Assembly (NCBI GenBank): GCA_035253585.1
Contig: DATFBY010000092.1
Location: 1 to 64,000 of the forward strand
Direction of reading: 5' to 3'
From: DATFBY01 sp035253585
GTDB lineage: Bacteria; Gemmatimonadota; Gemmatimonadetes; Gemmatimonadales; Gemmatimonadaceae
DNA length: 64,000 nt
Below the pieces are notes generated by a model. That model saw nothing but the letters and a program-made list of their open reading frames with translations. It was not told the DNA's origin and did not search any database. Both the position numbers and the translations under genes were made by a program. Shown piece after piece: positions 1 through 8,375 of the stretch; position 1 is the stretch's first letter; the number at the start of each line of letters is the position of its first letter.

Positions 1-1431
1 TTACTCGTTAGGCACTCGACGTAGAGCGCGCTCCACGGCCGCGTCGGGACGCACCATCATCGTCGCCGACTGCGTGACGAGCGCCACGCCCGGCTGACCG
101 CCGCGGGGCCGACGCACGTACTTTTTTCGGGTCCAATCCACTGGTACCACCGCCGAGCCGCGTGCCTTGCTGTGCCAGGCTGCCAGGATCGCCGCTTCCT
201 CGAGGTCGCGTGCAGGTGGCGTCTCGTCCTTCACCCACCGCAACACTACGTGGGCGCCGGAAGCACCTCGTACGTGAAGCCAGACATCGCTCGGCGACGC
301 AACCTTGAACGTGAGTGTGTCGTTGGAGGTGGCGCCGCGGCCGACGAGAATCTCGATCCCGCCTGACGAGTGATACACCCGATAGGGGAGCGACCGACCC
401 GCGATCCGCGCGCGCCCAGGGCCGGCTTTGGTCGCCGGCGCCCGCCCAGGCGCGCTCGGAGCGTTCTCCAGCGCCGCAATCCGGGCCGGCAGCCGCTCGG
501 CCGCGCGTTCGAGCGATCGAACGCGCTTGTACATGCGCTCGGCCGCGTGGACGGCTGACTCGTTAGGCTTGGCGTCGCTCGGCACCGTGGTGCCGTCGCC
601 TAACGAGATCATTGCCGGCGCCGGCGTATCACCGAGTACCATCAAGCGGTCCGCCACCTCGCGCAGCTGCGGCGCTTCCCGTGACCGCTCCAGCTCGGTG
701 CGCATGCGAGCCAGGGCACGCGCTGCTGACGACTGCTCGGCGTGATGCTGCGCTGGCGCTTTCGCAGCGCGCTCGAGAATGAGCGAGTCGACCGCCACGG
801 GCGCGTCGCACAGAGGGAGGGGAACGACGCGGTCATCGCAGCGCGACGGGCGCGCTTCGGGACGCGAGGCCACGTACCCATAGCGCTCCGCCGCGGACTC
901 CGGGTGCGCGATTAGCCAGGCGGCCAGATGACCGCTCATCCAGCGACCACGCAACAGCGCCTCCACGTCTCGCTCATGAACGGCGCGAGCGACCTCGTCC
1001 GCGGCAAGCTCGGGCCGGGGCGATGACGCTCGGCGTCTACGCGCTCCGACCGATGCCAGCACGTTCCCGCCGACCGCGCGCAGCGTCGCGCCACGTGCGC
1101 TGGGGATGAAGCTGACGTCTAGCACTGCCTGACGAGTGGGCGAACCGCGGAACTTACCGGGGCGTTCGAGCGTTATAGAGATAATGCGCTCATCGAGTGG
1201 CGCTTCGACGCCCGTGACCAACCAGCCGGCGAGATGCGCCGCGTCGCGCGGCGGGTCATCCCAGCGCACACACGGCTCAGGGGCGGAGAGATCGAACGCA
1301 ATGGCATCGCTACCGTCGACGTGCACTACGGCCGCGCGAGGAGCATCGCGCAGCGCGACTGCGAGAATGCGTCGGCCGCGCCAGCGCGCATCCAGTTCGC
1401 GCGCGACGTAATGCGTCGTCAGACTGTCCAC
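1..1431 (-). CDS. NFACT-domain (RqcH/Rqc2-like) protein
   Basis: This 476-residue protein has the architecture of the NFACT/RqcH family, which binds tRNA and the large ribosomal subunit in ribosome-associated quality control (family knowledge). The N-terminal NFACT-N half begins with SLTTHYVARELDARW. The centre, around residues 240-345, is Arg/Glu-rich and probably a coiled coil. The C-terminal NFACT-R domain, about residues 348-450, carries WLHVRGASGAHVVLR. At 476 residues it is shorter than typical RqcH (about 550-570). The start is GTG at 1431 and the stop TAA lies at 1-3, so the gene is complete. It diverges from folK across about 140 bases. Fibronectin-binding protein is the older name for this family. 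Confidence 0.85.
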   Translation of the reverse strand: MDSLTTHYVARELDARWRGRRILAVALRDAPRAAVVHVDGSDAIAFDLSAPEPCVRWDDPPRDAAHLAGWLVTGVEAPLDERIISITLERPGKFRGSPTRQAVLDVSFIPSARGATLRAVGGNVLASVGARRRRASSPRPELAADEVARAVHERDVEALLRGRWMSGHLAAWLIAHPESAAERYGYVASRPEARPSRCDDRVVPLPLCDAPVAVDSLILERAAKAPAQHHAEQSSAARALARMRTELERSREAPQLREVADRLMVLGDTPAPAMISLGDGTTVPSDAKPNESAVHAAERMYKRVRSLERAAERLPARIAALENAPSAPGRAPATKAGPGRARIAGRSLPYRVYHSSGGIEILVGRGATSNDTLTFKVASPSDVWLHVRGASGAHVVLRWVKDETPPARDLEEAAILAAWHSKARGSAVVPVDWTRKKYVRRPRGGQPGVALVTQSATMMVRPDAAVERALRRVPNE

Positions 1432-1574
1432 GCGCCGGCGTTTGACACGGGCGCACGATGCCCGTACGTTCCCGCCGTGTCAACGATGAGCGTCAGAGGC
1501 CACCGCGCCGACGCGGGTGCGCGTCTGGCGCTCGTGTTTTGCGCGCGACGTTCCACCCGCCGCTGAGCAGCGCG

Positions 1575-2024
1575 ATGCCTGACGCGATACGCGAAGCGAC
1601 GCGTGATGTCGCCTACGTCGCGCTCGGCTCCAACCTCGGTGACCGCCACGCCATGCTTGCCGCCGCGCGCGCGGCGCTCGCCGCGCTCCCCGACAGTCGA
1701 GTGCTCGCCGAGTCCTCGATCGAGGAGACTGCTCCGGTGGGCGGAGTGCCGCAGCCTGCGTATCTGAACCAGATGATCGCGCTGGAAACATCGCTCGCGC
1801 CACGCGCCTTGCTCGCCGCGCTCCAGGCGATCGAAAGCTCGGCGGGCCGCACGCGTGACGTGAGATGGGGTCCGCGCACACTCGACCTCGACATCGTTTG
1901 CTTCGAGCGGCAGACCGTGCGCGAGACCGATCTCACGGTGCCCCACCCAGAGCTTCCCAATCGCGATTTTTGGCAGCGTGAGCTCGCCGAGCTGAAGAGT
2001 GCGCGGATCGAGGGCGCACCATGA
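1575..2024 (+). CDS. folK: 2-amino-4-hydroxy-6-hydroxymethyldihydropteridine pyrophosphokinase (HPPK)
   Basis: HPPK transfers pyrophosphate from ATP to 6-hydroxymethyl-7,8-dihydropterin in cytosolic folate synthesis. The protein shows the family signatures ALGSNLGDR near the N-terminus and RWGPRTLDLDIVCF with the metal-binding DLD. I chose the ATG at 1575 (149 residues), because an upstream in-frame start at 1458 only adds an Arg-rich leader not expected in HPPK. The stop overlaps the panB start in an ATGA tetramer at 2021-2024. This suggests translational coupling of folate and pantothenate genes. Confidence 0.93.
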   Translation: MPDAIREATRDVAYVALGSNLGDRHAMLAAARAALAALPDSRVLAESSIEETAPVGGVPQPAYLNQMIALETSLAPRALLAALQAIESSAGRTRDVRWGPRTLDLDIVCFERQTVRETDLTVPHPELPNRDFWQRELAELKSARIEGAP

Positions 2025-2854
2025 CGACAAACACCGAAACGCCGACTCCTTCAGCGCGCCCGGTCAGCGTGCGCGATTTCATCGCGCGCAAGCAAGCCGG
2101 GCAGAAGCTCGTGCTCACCACCGCCTACGATGCGCTGTTCGGCCGACTGGTCGACGAGGCCGGGGTCGACGCGATCCTGGTGGGCGATTCGCTCGGCATG
2201 GTGATCGCCGGACTGCCGTCGACGATTCCAGTCACGCTCGACCAGATGATCTATCATGCGTCGATGGTGCGTCGAGGCGTGACGCGCGCGCTGCTGATCG
2301 TCGACATGCCGTTTCTCACCTATCAGGTGAGCGAAGAGCAGGCGCTGCGCAACTGCGGCCGCGTCATCCAGGAGACAGGCGCGCAGGCGGTGAAGCTCGA
2401 AGGGGCGAGCGACGAGGTCATTCGCGCGATCCGCGCGCTCGTGCGCGTTGGAATTCCGGTCATGGGCCACCTCGGCTTTACTCCGCAGTCGGTGCTCGCC
2501 ATCGGCGGACATCGCGTGCAGGGCAGGGAGAAGGATGCCGCCGAGCGACTCATCGCCGACGCGAGACGATTGGAGGCGGCCGGCGTGTTCGCGCTGGTGC
2601 TCGAGCTCATGCCGGCCGATGTCGCAGCGCAGGTGACCGGCGCGCTCACGATTCCGACGATCGGCATCGGCGCCGGACCGGAGTGCAATGGCCAGGTGCT
2701 CGTGCTCCCCGATCTTCTCGGTCTCAACGACAAGTTCTCGCCGAAGTTTCTCAAGCGATTCGGGAATCTCGCCGACCAGGTGCGGCGCGCGGTGTCGCGC
2801 TTCGGCGACGAGGTGCGGCAGGGGCGCTACCCGGATGACGAGCACAGCTTCTAG
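2021..2854 (+). CDS. panB: 3-methyl-2-oxobutanoate hydroxymethyltransferase
   Basis: PanB transfers the one-carbon unit of 5,10-methylene-THF to 2-oxoisovalerate to make ketopantoate, the first committed step to pantothenate and CoA. The 277-residue protein has usual family length. Recognisable segments are LTTAYDALFGRLVDEAG, VGDSLGMVIAG with the Mg-binding Asp, VKLEGASDEV and MGHLGFTPQSV. It overlaps folK by four bases and panC by 20, forming a compact folK-panB-panC unit. CoA supply fits the many CoA-ester genes elsewhere in the window. Confidence 0.96.
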   Translation: MTTNTETPTPSARPVSVRDFIARKQAGQKLVLTTAYDALFGRLVDEAGVDAILVGDSLGMVIAGLPSTIPVTLDQMIYHASMVRRGVTRALLIVDMPFLTYQVSEEQALRNCGRVIQETGAQAVKLEGASDEVIRAIRALVRVGIPVMGHLGFTPQSVLAIGGHRVQGREKDAAERLIADARRLEAAGVFALVLELMPADVAAQVTGALTIPTIGIGAGPECNGQVLVLPDLLGLNDKFSPKFLKRFGNLADQVRRAVSRFGDEVRQGRYPDDEHSF

Positions 2855-3713
2855 GGTCGCGACGCCCGTGCGGACAGTCGAGCGAGTGTCCGACCTGCGT
2901 GCGGTGCTCGACGAGCGTCGCCGTACGGGCGCGCGAATCGGTCTCGTTCCGACGATGGGGTTCCTGCACGAGGGTCACTTGCGGCTCGTCGACGAGGCAC
3001 GCCGTCGCAGCGATTTCGTCGTGATGAGCATCTTCGTGAATCCGTTGCAATTCGGTCCAAACGAAGATTTCGAGCGATACCCGCGCGATGTTGCAGGTGA
3101 TACCGCAAAAGCGGAGAGTCGCGGCGTCGATCTGCTTTTCGTTCCAGCGGTGGAAGAGATGTACGCGGGTACGCGCACAGTCGTCGTCGAGCCGATCGCG
3201 GTCGCGGACCGATGGGAGGGAGCAGTTCGCCCCGGACATTTTCGCGGCGTGCTCACCGTCGTTGCCAAGCTTTTTCACCTGGTGGCGCCTGACGTGGCCA
3301 TCTTCGGCCAGAAGGACATCCAACAGGCGACGCTCATCCGCGCGATGGTGCGAGATCTCGATTTCCCGTTGGAGATCGTGGTCTCGCCTACCGTGCGCGA
3401 GTCGGATGGGTTGGCGATGTCGAGCCGCAACAGCTACCTCTCGCCAGACGAGCGACGCCGCGCGCTCGTACTGTCCGCCACACTGCGTGCGATCGCCGAG
3501 CGAGCGAAGCGCGGCGAGCGCGATGCCGTCGTGCTCGAGCGAGCAGGGAAAGAGGTGCTGGAGCGTGAGCCGGCGGTGCAGCTCGATTATCTTGCTCTTG
3601 TCGATCCCGAGCGGCTGGAGCCCGTAGCCGCCGTGTCCCCCGGGACCGTCGTCATGATCGCCGCGCGCGTCGGCCGGACGCGCCTCATCGACAACGTGAT
3701 CCTGGACTTGTGA
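2835..3713 (+). CDS. panC: pantoate--beta-alanine ligase
   Basis: PanC condenses pantoate with beta-alanine using ATP to give pantothenate. The adenylation signature PTMGFLHEGHLRLV contains the HxGH-type motif, and MSSRNSYLS occupies the KMSKS-like position. FGQKDIQQ is also typical of the family. I placed the start at ATG 2835 (292 residues), inside the end of panB. The reading frame stays open further upstream, but that part is out-of-frame panB sequence. The stop overlaps the next gene's GTG start at 3710. Confidence 0.95.
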   Translation: MTSTASRVATPVRTVERVSDLRAVLDERRRTGARIGLVPTMGFLHEGHLRLVDEARRRSDFVVMSIFVNPLQFGPNEDFERYPRDVAGDTAKAESRGVDLLFVPAVEEMYAGTRTVVVEPIAVADRWEGAVRPGHFRGVLTVVAKLFHLVAPDVAIFGQKDIQQATLIRAMVRDLDFPLEIVVSPTVRESDGLAMSSRNSYLSPDERRRALVLSATLRAIAERAKRGERDAVVLERAGKEVLEREPAVQLDYLALVDPERLEPVAAVSPGTVVMIAARVGRTRLIDNVILDL

Positions 3714-4537
3714 GCTGGTCGGCTGTCATTGCGGCGCTCGACCGTGGCGACACCTTTCGTTCGCGCGTGAGCGTGTACCTGCATCCGCTTGCCGGGCGTC
3801 CCATCGCGTGGCACGTGATGCGGGCGCTCTGCGATGCAGCGCCACCCCCTGAGCACGTGCGCATTCTGCACTTGGCGGACATACCGATGGCGCTGCCAAC
3901 GTCGCTGCCCGTGGCGGTGGATGCGGAGCCGGTTCCGACAGGAAGCGAGAGCGTGGCGCTTCGCGCGGCGCTGACGACACCGGGCGTCAAGGTCCTGGCC
4001 GACGGTGCGGCGCCGCTGCTCGCGTCCACCACGATCGGACGGCTCCTCCGCGTGAGCGAGGGCGCGCCTGCCGCTCTCATGTCGAGCGATGGTGTCGCGC
4101 TCGCGCTGGTCGGTGAAGGCCCCGCACTCGCTTCGGCTGAGGATCCGCGTCACCCGGTTGCCCCGTTGCGCGTGGCGCCGACGTCCGAAGCCGAGCTGAT
4201 TCGCGTGCACGATCGACATTCGCTGTCGGACGCCGCGGTGGCGATTCGCGACCAGATCGTGCGCGAGCACGAGGCCAAGGGCGTCAGCTTCATCCTTCCT
4301 GCCACCACCTGGGTCGACGCCGATGTACGGATCGGAGCGGATACCGTGATCTATCCCGGCGCTGTCCTCGAGGGGCAGACCGAGATCGGACCCGAGTGCG
4401 TGATCGGCCCCTACTCCCGGCTGGTGGACGCGACGATCGGACGCGGCGTCGAGCTCAAGGGATGGAACTACGTTTCGCGAACCGCCATTCGAAACCACGC
4501 CGTCCTCGAGCCCCATGTTCGACGCGGATACGATTGA
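3710..4537 (+). CDS. GlmU-like protein with degenerate nucleotidyltransferase half and hexapeptide repeats
   Basis: The 275-residue protein resembles a reduced GlmU/NDP-sugar pyrophosphorylase. Residues around LAGRPIAWHVMRALCDA match the segment that normally follows the nucleotide-binding loop, but the GxGTRM glycine-rich loop itself is absent. The C-terminal part (about residues 195-270) has isoleucine-patch hexapeptides such as VRIGADTVIYPGAVLEG and EIGPECVIGPYSRL, predicting a left-handed beta-helix. It starts with GTG overlapping the panC stop and overlaps yqeK by 23 bases. Pyrophosphorylase activity looks unlikely. An acyltransferase or scaffold role is possible, but I cannot assign a substrate. 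Confidence 0.7.
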   Translation: MSWSAVIAALDRGDTFRSRVSVYLHPLAGRPIAWHVMRALCDAAPPPEHVRILHLADIPMALPTSLPVAVDAEPVPTGSESVALRAALTTPGVKVLADGAAPLLASTTIGRLLRVSEGAPAALMSSDGVALALVGEGPALASAEDPRHPVAPLRVAPTSEAELIRVHDRHSLSDAAVAIRDQIVREHEAKGVSFILPATTWVDADVRIGADTVIYPGAVLEGQTEIGPECVIGPYSRLVDATIGRGVELKGWNYVSRTAIRNHAVLEPHVRRGYD

Positions 4538-5060
4538 GCTTCCCGCGTGGGCGGTGGTGAGCGATCGTCGCCGCGCCCACATCGCGCGTGTCACGTCGCT
4601 GCTGCTGGCGTGGGCCGACGCCATGAACATCTCGCCTGACGAACGGGCAGCTTGGCGCGACGCGGGTCTCTGGCACGACGCGCTGCGCGACGCGCCTGAC
4701 GAGGAGTTGCGGGCGTTGACGAAAGGTCTCTCTTACCGCACCGAGATGCTTCATGGCCCGGCGGCGGCTACTCGCCTGGCGCGCGACGGCGAATCTCGCG
4801 TCGACGTTCTGGAGGCGATCCGGTGGCACACGATCGGATGTGGGTCGTGGGACCGAGTGGGCCGTGCGCTGTACTTGGCTGACTTTCTCGATCCGGGACG
4901 CCGCTTCATGCGAGAAGATCGAGCCGCGCTCGCCGCGAAGGTGCCGGAGAGCTTCGACTCGGTGCTGCGCCACGTCGTGCGCATCCGACTCGAATGGTCG
5001 CTCAGAGAAGGGAACGAGCTCTTTCCCGAGACGATCGCACTGTGGAACGCGGTGCGCTGA
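4515..5060 (+). CDS. yqeK: YqeK-type HD-domain phosphohydrolase
   Basis: This 181-residue HD-superfamily protein matches YqeK, a symmetrical diadenosine tetraphosphate (Ap4A) hydrolase in characterised members. Visible motifs are GLWHDALRD (HD pair), LHGPAAA, IRWHTIG and YLADFLDPGR, which place metal-binding His/Asp residues in the expected order. The ATG at 4515 overlaps the preceding GlmU-like gene. In many bacteria yqeK lies next to a LytR_C/LytR-CpsA-Psr gene, which is also the arrangement here. Family assignment is firm. The exact substrate in this organism is inferred. Confidence 0.85.
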   Translation: MFDADTIELPAWAVVSDRRRAHIARVTSLLLAWADAMNISPDERAAWRDAGLWHDALRDAPDEELRALTKGLSYRTEMLHGPAAATRLARDGESRVDVLEAIRWHTIGCGSWDRVGRALYLADFLDPGRRFMREDRAALAAKVPESFDSVLRHVVRIRLEWSLREGNELFPETIALWNAVR

Positions 5061-5494
5061 GACGACGTCGGCTCGCCATCGCTGCCGGTGCGCTGCTGGT
5101 GATCGTTCTCGCGGCCGGCGTCTACGTATATGCGTCGCGAGCTGCCGATGAAGCTCGACCGACCGCCCCGTACGGACCGGACGCCCGTGCTCCGCAGGGA
5201 GTTCGCATTCGCGTCGAAGTGCTGAACGCCACGAAGACGCGTGGACTCGCTCGGCGCGCCACGATGCACCTTCGCGATCGCGGATTCGATGTCGTGTTCA
5301 CCGGTACGTCGCGCGAGCAGCGCGACACGACGCTGGTGGTCGATCGGACCGCGCACCCCGACTGGGCGCGACTCGTTGGACTGGCCATGGGTGGCGCGCC
5401 CGTCGAAGCGCGCCCGGACAGCTCACGCCACGTCGACGTGACGGTCCTGATCGGCTCGACGTGGCGGCCGCCGGCCGAGCCGTTCTACCCGTAG
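5042..5494 (+). CDS. membrane-anchored LytR C-terminal-domain protein
   Basis: This predicted 150-residue protein has a basic N-terminus (RRRR) and one transmembrane helix (about residues 11-33, rich in Ala, Leu and Val). An extracytoplasmic domain beginning VRIRVEVLNATKTRGLA follows, and VLNA and GLA are hallmarks of the LytR_C (VanY/CpsA-associated) domain. The function is unknown beyond envelope association. I prefer GTG 5042, which overlaps the yqeK stop, over an ATG at 4994 that would add a Arg/Glu-rich leader. Its 3' end overlaps rlmN on the other strand by 72 bases. Confidence 0.7.
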   Translation: MERGALRRRRLAIAAGALLVIVLAAGVYVYASRAADEARPTAPYGPDARAPQGVRIRVEVLNATKTRGLARRATMHLRDRGFDVVFTGTSREQRDTTLVVDRTAHPDWARLVGLAMGGAPVEARPDSSRHVDVTVLIGSTWRPPAEPFYP

Positions 5495-6532
5495 CTGGCC
5501 GCAGGCGGCGGCGATGTCGACGCCGCGGCTCTTGCGGATCGCTACCTCCACTCCTTCCCGGCGGAGCTCGCGCGCGAAGCTCACGATCTCGTTAGGCGGC
5601 GTGGGGTGAAATCCCTCCGCGCCGCCCGGGTGAAGCGGGATCAGATTGACGAACGCCCCGCACTCCAGTGCAAGCTGCGCGAGTTGCAGCGCGTGCTCCT
5701 CGGCATCGTTCACGCCGCCCAGCATCACGTACTCGAAGGTGACCCGCCGATCGAATTTCTTCGCTGCCTCGATCACGTCCGCCAATGGATACTTGATGTT
5801 GATCGGCATCAGCTGCCGTCGCAGGTCGTCGCTCGGCGCGTGAATCGAAATCGCCAGCCGAAACTGCTCGGGCCGCTCACCGAGCGCGACGATGCCGGGG
5901 AGGACGCCGACTGTCGAGATGGTGATGTGCCGGGCGCCGATGCCGAGCCCACGTGGCGAGTTCATGATCGTCAAGGCCGGGTCCACTGACTTCCAGTTCA
6001 TGAGCGGCTCGCCCATTCCCATGAACACGATGTTGGTGACCGTGATTGGCGGGTCGAGTAGCCGCATCTCACGCACCTGGCCCGCAATCTCCCACACCGC
6101 GAGGTTGCGCGAGAAGCCCATGCGGCCGGTGGCGCAGAACGAGCAGCGGAGCGCGCAGCCCGCCTGCGAGGAGATGCACAGCGTCAGGCGATTTCCTTCC
6201 GGAATGGCTACCGTCTCGATCGCCTCGCCGTCAGGCAGCCGAAAGAGAAACTTCTCCGTTCCATCGGCCGACCGCTGACGAGCCACGATCGTGAGCCGCG
6301 GCATTTCGAATTGCTCGGCCAGCCGTGTGCGGAGCGAGGTGGGCAGCTCGCTCATCGACTCGAAGTCTGACGCTGCGTTTTGCCAGAGCCGCGCTACAAC
6401 CTGCCGCGCGCGATAGCCAGGCTCGTCGATCTCGCGCATGTAGTCGGACAACACGCGCTCCGCGTCGTCAGGCGTCAGGTCGAGCAGATTCGTCCTGCTC
6501 GGTGCGTCGCTAGCGACGTTCTTATCGACCAC
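5423..6532 (-). CDS. rlmN: 23S rRNA (adenine(2503)-C(2))-methyltransferase
   Basis: RlmN is a radical-SAM enzyme that methylates C2 of A2503 in 23S rRNA and often A37 of tRNA. The 369-residue protein has the CxxxCxxC cluster motif in GCALRCSFCATG. It also has the preceding catalytic Cys (LTLCISSQ) and the C-terminal methyl-carrying Cys in DIAAACGQL, so both conserved cysteines are present. Other signatures are VFMGMGEPLMN and GVNDAEEHA. The start is GTG at 6532, overlapping the stop of the upstream outer-membrane gene by 11 bases. The last 24 codons overlap the convergent LytR_C gene. Confidence 0.96.
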   Translation of the reverse strand: MVDKNVASDAPSRTNLLDLTPDDAERVLSDYMREIDEPGYRARQVVARLWQNAASDFESMSELPTSLRTRLAEQFEMPRLTIVARQRSADGTEKFLFRLPDGEAIETVAIPEGNRLTLCISSQAGCALRCSFCATGRMGFSRNLAVWEIAGQVREMRLLDPPITVTNIVFMGMGEPLMNWKSVDPALTIMNSPRGLGIGARHITISTVGVLPGIVALGERPEQFRLAISIHAPSDDLRRQLMPINIKYPLADVIEAAKKFDRRVTFEYVMLGGVNDAEEHALQLAQLALECGAFVNLIPLHPGGAEGFHPTPPNEIVSFARELRREGVEVAIRKSRGVDIAAACGQLRVERLGRRPPRRADQDRHVDVA

Positions 6533-7436
6533 GGAAAGTCATCGCCAGCGTGAACTGATAGGTCGCGGAGATGTCCGCCTCCTGGCTCTCGCGCGCCACC
6601 CCGACCAAGTACTCGCCATAATGCAGGCGGATGCCGAGTCGGTTACGCCACGAGGTCGAGCCGTATGTCTGCGTGTAGAGCGCGCCCACCGTGCCCTCCC
6701 ATCGCCCGTAGCGACCGACAGCGAAGCCAAAATGGTCGCGCTCGCGCCCTTCGGTGATCGTCACCCCATAGCCGGCTCGGGCGCCGTGCCGATCGGTCCC
6801 GATCACGCGCAAGTCCGCGGCCAGGTTCAGACTGGTGCGCTCGTCGTCGGCGTTCGCGGGGCGCCACAGGAAGGTTGCCGCACCGACATTCGCGTCGGCA
6901 AATGGCAGGTCCTGAAGCAGGACGCCTGCATCGAGGCCGACAGCCGCGCCGTTCGCGCGATCGAGCTCACCAACGCGGTAGCGAACGGCAACACCGGTTG
7001 CGATGCGCCCGCCGTTCTGCCGGGCGATGCTCGCCGAGTACACGGTGGTGTTGTACTCGATCTGCGTGCCAATGGCTGTCGGATCGTTCGTCGTGCGATA
7101 GATGTCGTCGACTGTCGCGCGAACGGCAGAGATCCCCGCGGTGAAGCGCTTTGGGAGATTCAGCGCGGCGGCGGCGAGGTAGATGGCGACTCCTTGCTCA
7201 CTCGAGGTTTGGAGTGAGCCGATCCCAACGCGCGCCCGATCCGACTCGGGGAGCGCGATGCTCGCCGGGTTGCCGAGACCGTCGCCGATGGCGCTGCCCA
7301 GGGCCGGCGGACGGTCGATGGTGCCGAGGGGGAACTGGAGCAGCTCGCGTGCGGGCACCCGTTGTGCGGCCAGATCAGGCCTCGGCAGTGCCGCCTGGCC
7401 GAACAGGCATACGGCTGTTAAAATCAAGCAGCGCAT
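6522..7436 (-). CDS. putative outer-membrane beta-barrel protein
   Basis: The 304-residue product starts with a signal peptide (MRCLILTAVCLFGQAAL followed by an AAQ-type cleavage region). It continues as alternating short beta-strands rich in Gly, Ala, Tyr and Thr, and ends in an aromatic/polar strand (YQFTLAMTFRGR). The segment GDGLGNPASIALPE is reminiscent of PorV/UPF0164-type barrels. I cannot assign a function. The ATG at 7436 puts the hydrophobic core of the signal peptide at the N-terminus, while an upstream in-frame start adds 12 residues and seems less likely. Transcription is divergent from the EIIA gene. Confidence 0.6.
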   Translation of the reverse strand: MRCLILTAVCLFGQAALPRPDLAAQRVPARELLQFPLGTIDRPPALGSAIGDGLGNPASIALPESDRARVGIGSLQTSSEQGVAIYLAAAALNLPKRFTAGISAVRATVDDIYRTTNDPTAIGTQIEYNTTVYSASIARQNGGRIATGVAVRYRVGELDRANGAAVGLDAGVLLQDLPFADANVGAATFLWRPANADDERTSLNLAADLRVIGTDRHGARAGYGVTITEGRERDHFGFAVGRYGRWEGTVGALYTQTYGSTSWRNRLGIRLHYGEYLVGVARESQEADISATYQFTLAMTFRGR

Positions 7437-7545
7437 AGAGATGAGCTTATCGGAAACTGACCGGAAGGTCAAGCAACGCGTCTTCCGAGGGGATGCCCGG
7501 CCGATTAAATTTCACAGGCTAACGCAATGCGACCCTGGAGCTTGA

Positions 7546-8004
7546 GTGCTGCTATCTGAGCTGCTCGCGCCAGGACGGGTCAAGGTACCACTCAGGAGCC
7601 GTTCCAAGCAGGACGTGCTACTCGAGCTGGTCCAACTCGTCACTGATGGCAGGGGCAGTACTGACAAGGACGCGGTCCTCGCTGCTGTGCGAGAGCGTGA
7701 AGGCGTGCTGAGTACGGGGATCGGCGGCGGCGTAGCCATCCCGCACGGAAAGTCTCCCAACGTGAACCAATTGATGCTTGCGGCCGGCGTCTCCGCCGAG
7801 CCGATCGACTTCGACGCGCTGGATGGTCGCCCGGTGAGTCTGTTCTTTCTCCTCGTGGGTCCGGAGAGTGCAGCCGGCGCTCACGTGAAAGCGCTCAGCC
7901 GGATCTCGCGACTCCTTCGGCGCGAGCCGCTCCGCACATCACTCCAGGCCGCGCGCGACGCCGACGAGTTCCTGCGCATCGTCCGGGACTCGGAGGCTGC
8001 GTGA
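7546..8004 (+). CDS. PTS EIIA (nitrogen/fructose type) domain protein
   Basis: The single-domain 152-residue protein belongs to the PTS EIIA-Ntr/fructose family. The phosphorylatable His lies in VAIPHGKS, preceded by the typical REREGVLSTGIGGG and followed by a hydrophobic FFLLVGP strand. Stand-alone proteins of this kind usually regulate (PtsN-like) rather than transport, and no EIIB/EIIC gene is nearby. The start is GTG at 7546 with GGAG five bases upstream. It heads a long plus-strand series of overlapping genes and overlaps the next start by four bases. Confidence 0.82.
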   Translation: MLLSELLAPGRVKVPLRSRSKQDVLLELVQLVTDGRGSTDKDAVLAAVREREGVLSTGIGGGVAIPHGKSPNVNQLMLAAGVSAEPIDFDALDGRPVSLFFLLVGPESAAGAHVKALSRISRLLRREPLRTSLQAARDADEFLRIVRDSEAA

Positions 8005-8375
8005 GCGCTCGACGATGGCTGCCGCCCGCGATCTGGGCGGCACTGATACTCGTCTTGACCTCCATCCCCAATCCCAACGTCGGCGACGTCGGCATTCCAG
8101 CCGCCGACAAGCTCTTTCACGGCGCCCTGTATCTCGTGCTCGGATGGCTCGCGGCGCGCGCGACGGCCGTCGCACCGGGCTCCAGCCGCGGTCCGCTTCA
8201 AGTGGGCGTACTGCTGATCGCGGTGGCGCTGTTCGCCGCCGGCGACGAGTGGCATCAGCGCTGGATTCCGGGCCGCTCGCCCGAGCTTCGCGATTGGGCC
8301 GCCGATCTGTTTGGCGCGTTGTTAGGCGTCGCAGCCGCGCGGTTCCGAGTGTTGCGGCGGGAGCCGGTTACGTGA
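8001..8375 (+). CDS. VanZ-like membrane protein
   Basis: This 124-residue protein has about three to four hydrophobic segments and the VanZ-family features DKLFHGALYLVLGWL and GDEWHQRWIPGR plus a downstream DWAADLFGALLG helix. VanZ-like proteins sit in the cytoplasmic membrane, and the founding member affects teicoplanin resistance. Their general role is not established. The GTG start overlaps the EIIA stop, and its own TGA overlaps the aspS GTG. A GTTAGGC word (8321-8327) encodes part of its Leu-Leu-Gly. Confidence 0.75.
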   Translation: MSARRWLPPAIWAALILVLTSIPNPNVGDVGIPAADKLFHGALYLVLGWLAARATAVAPGSSRGPLQVGVLLIAVALFAAGDEWHQRWIPGRSPELRDWAADLFGALLGVAAARFRVLRREPVT

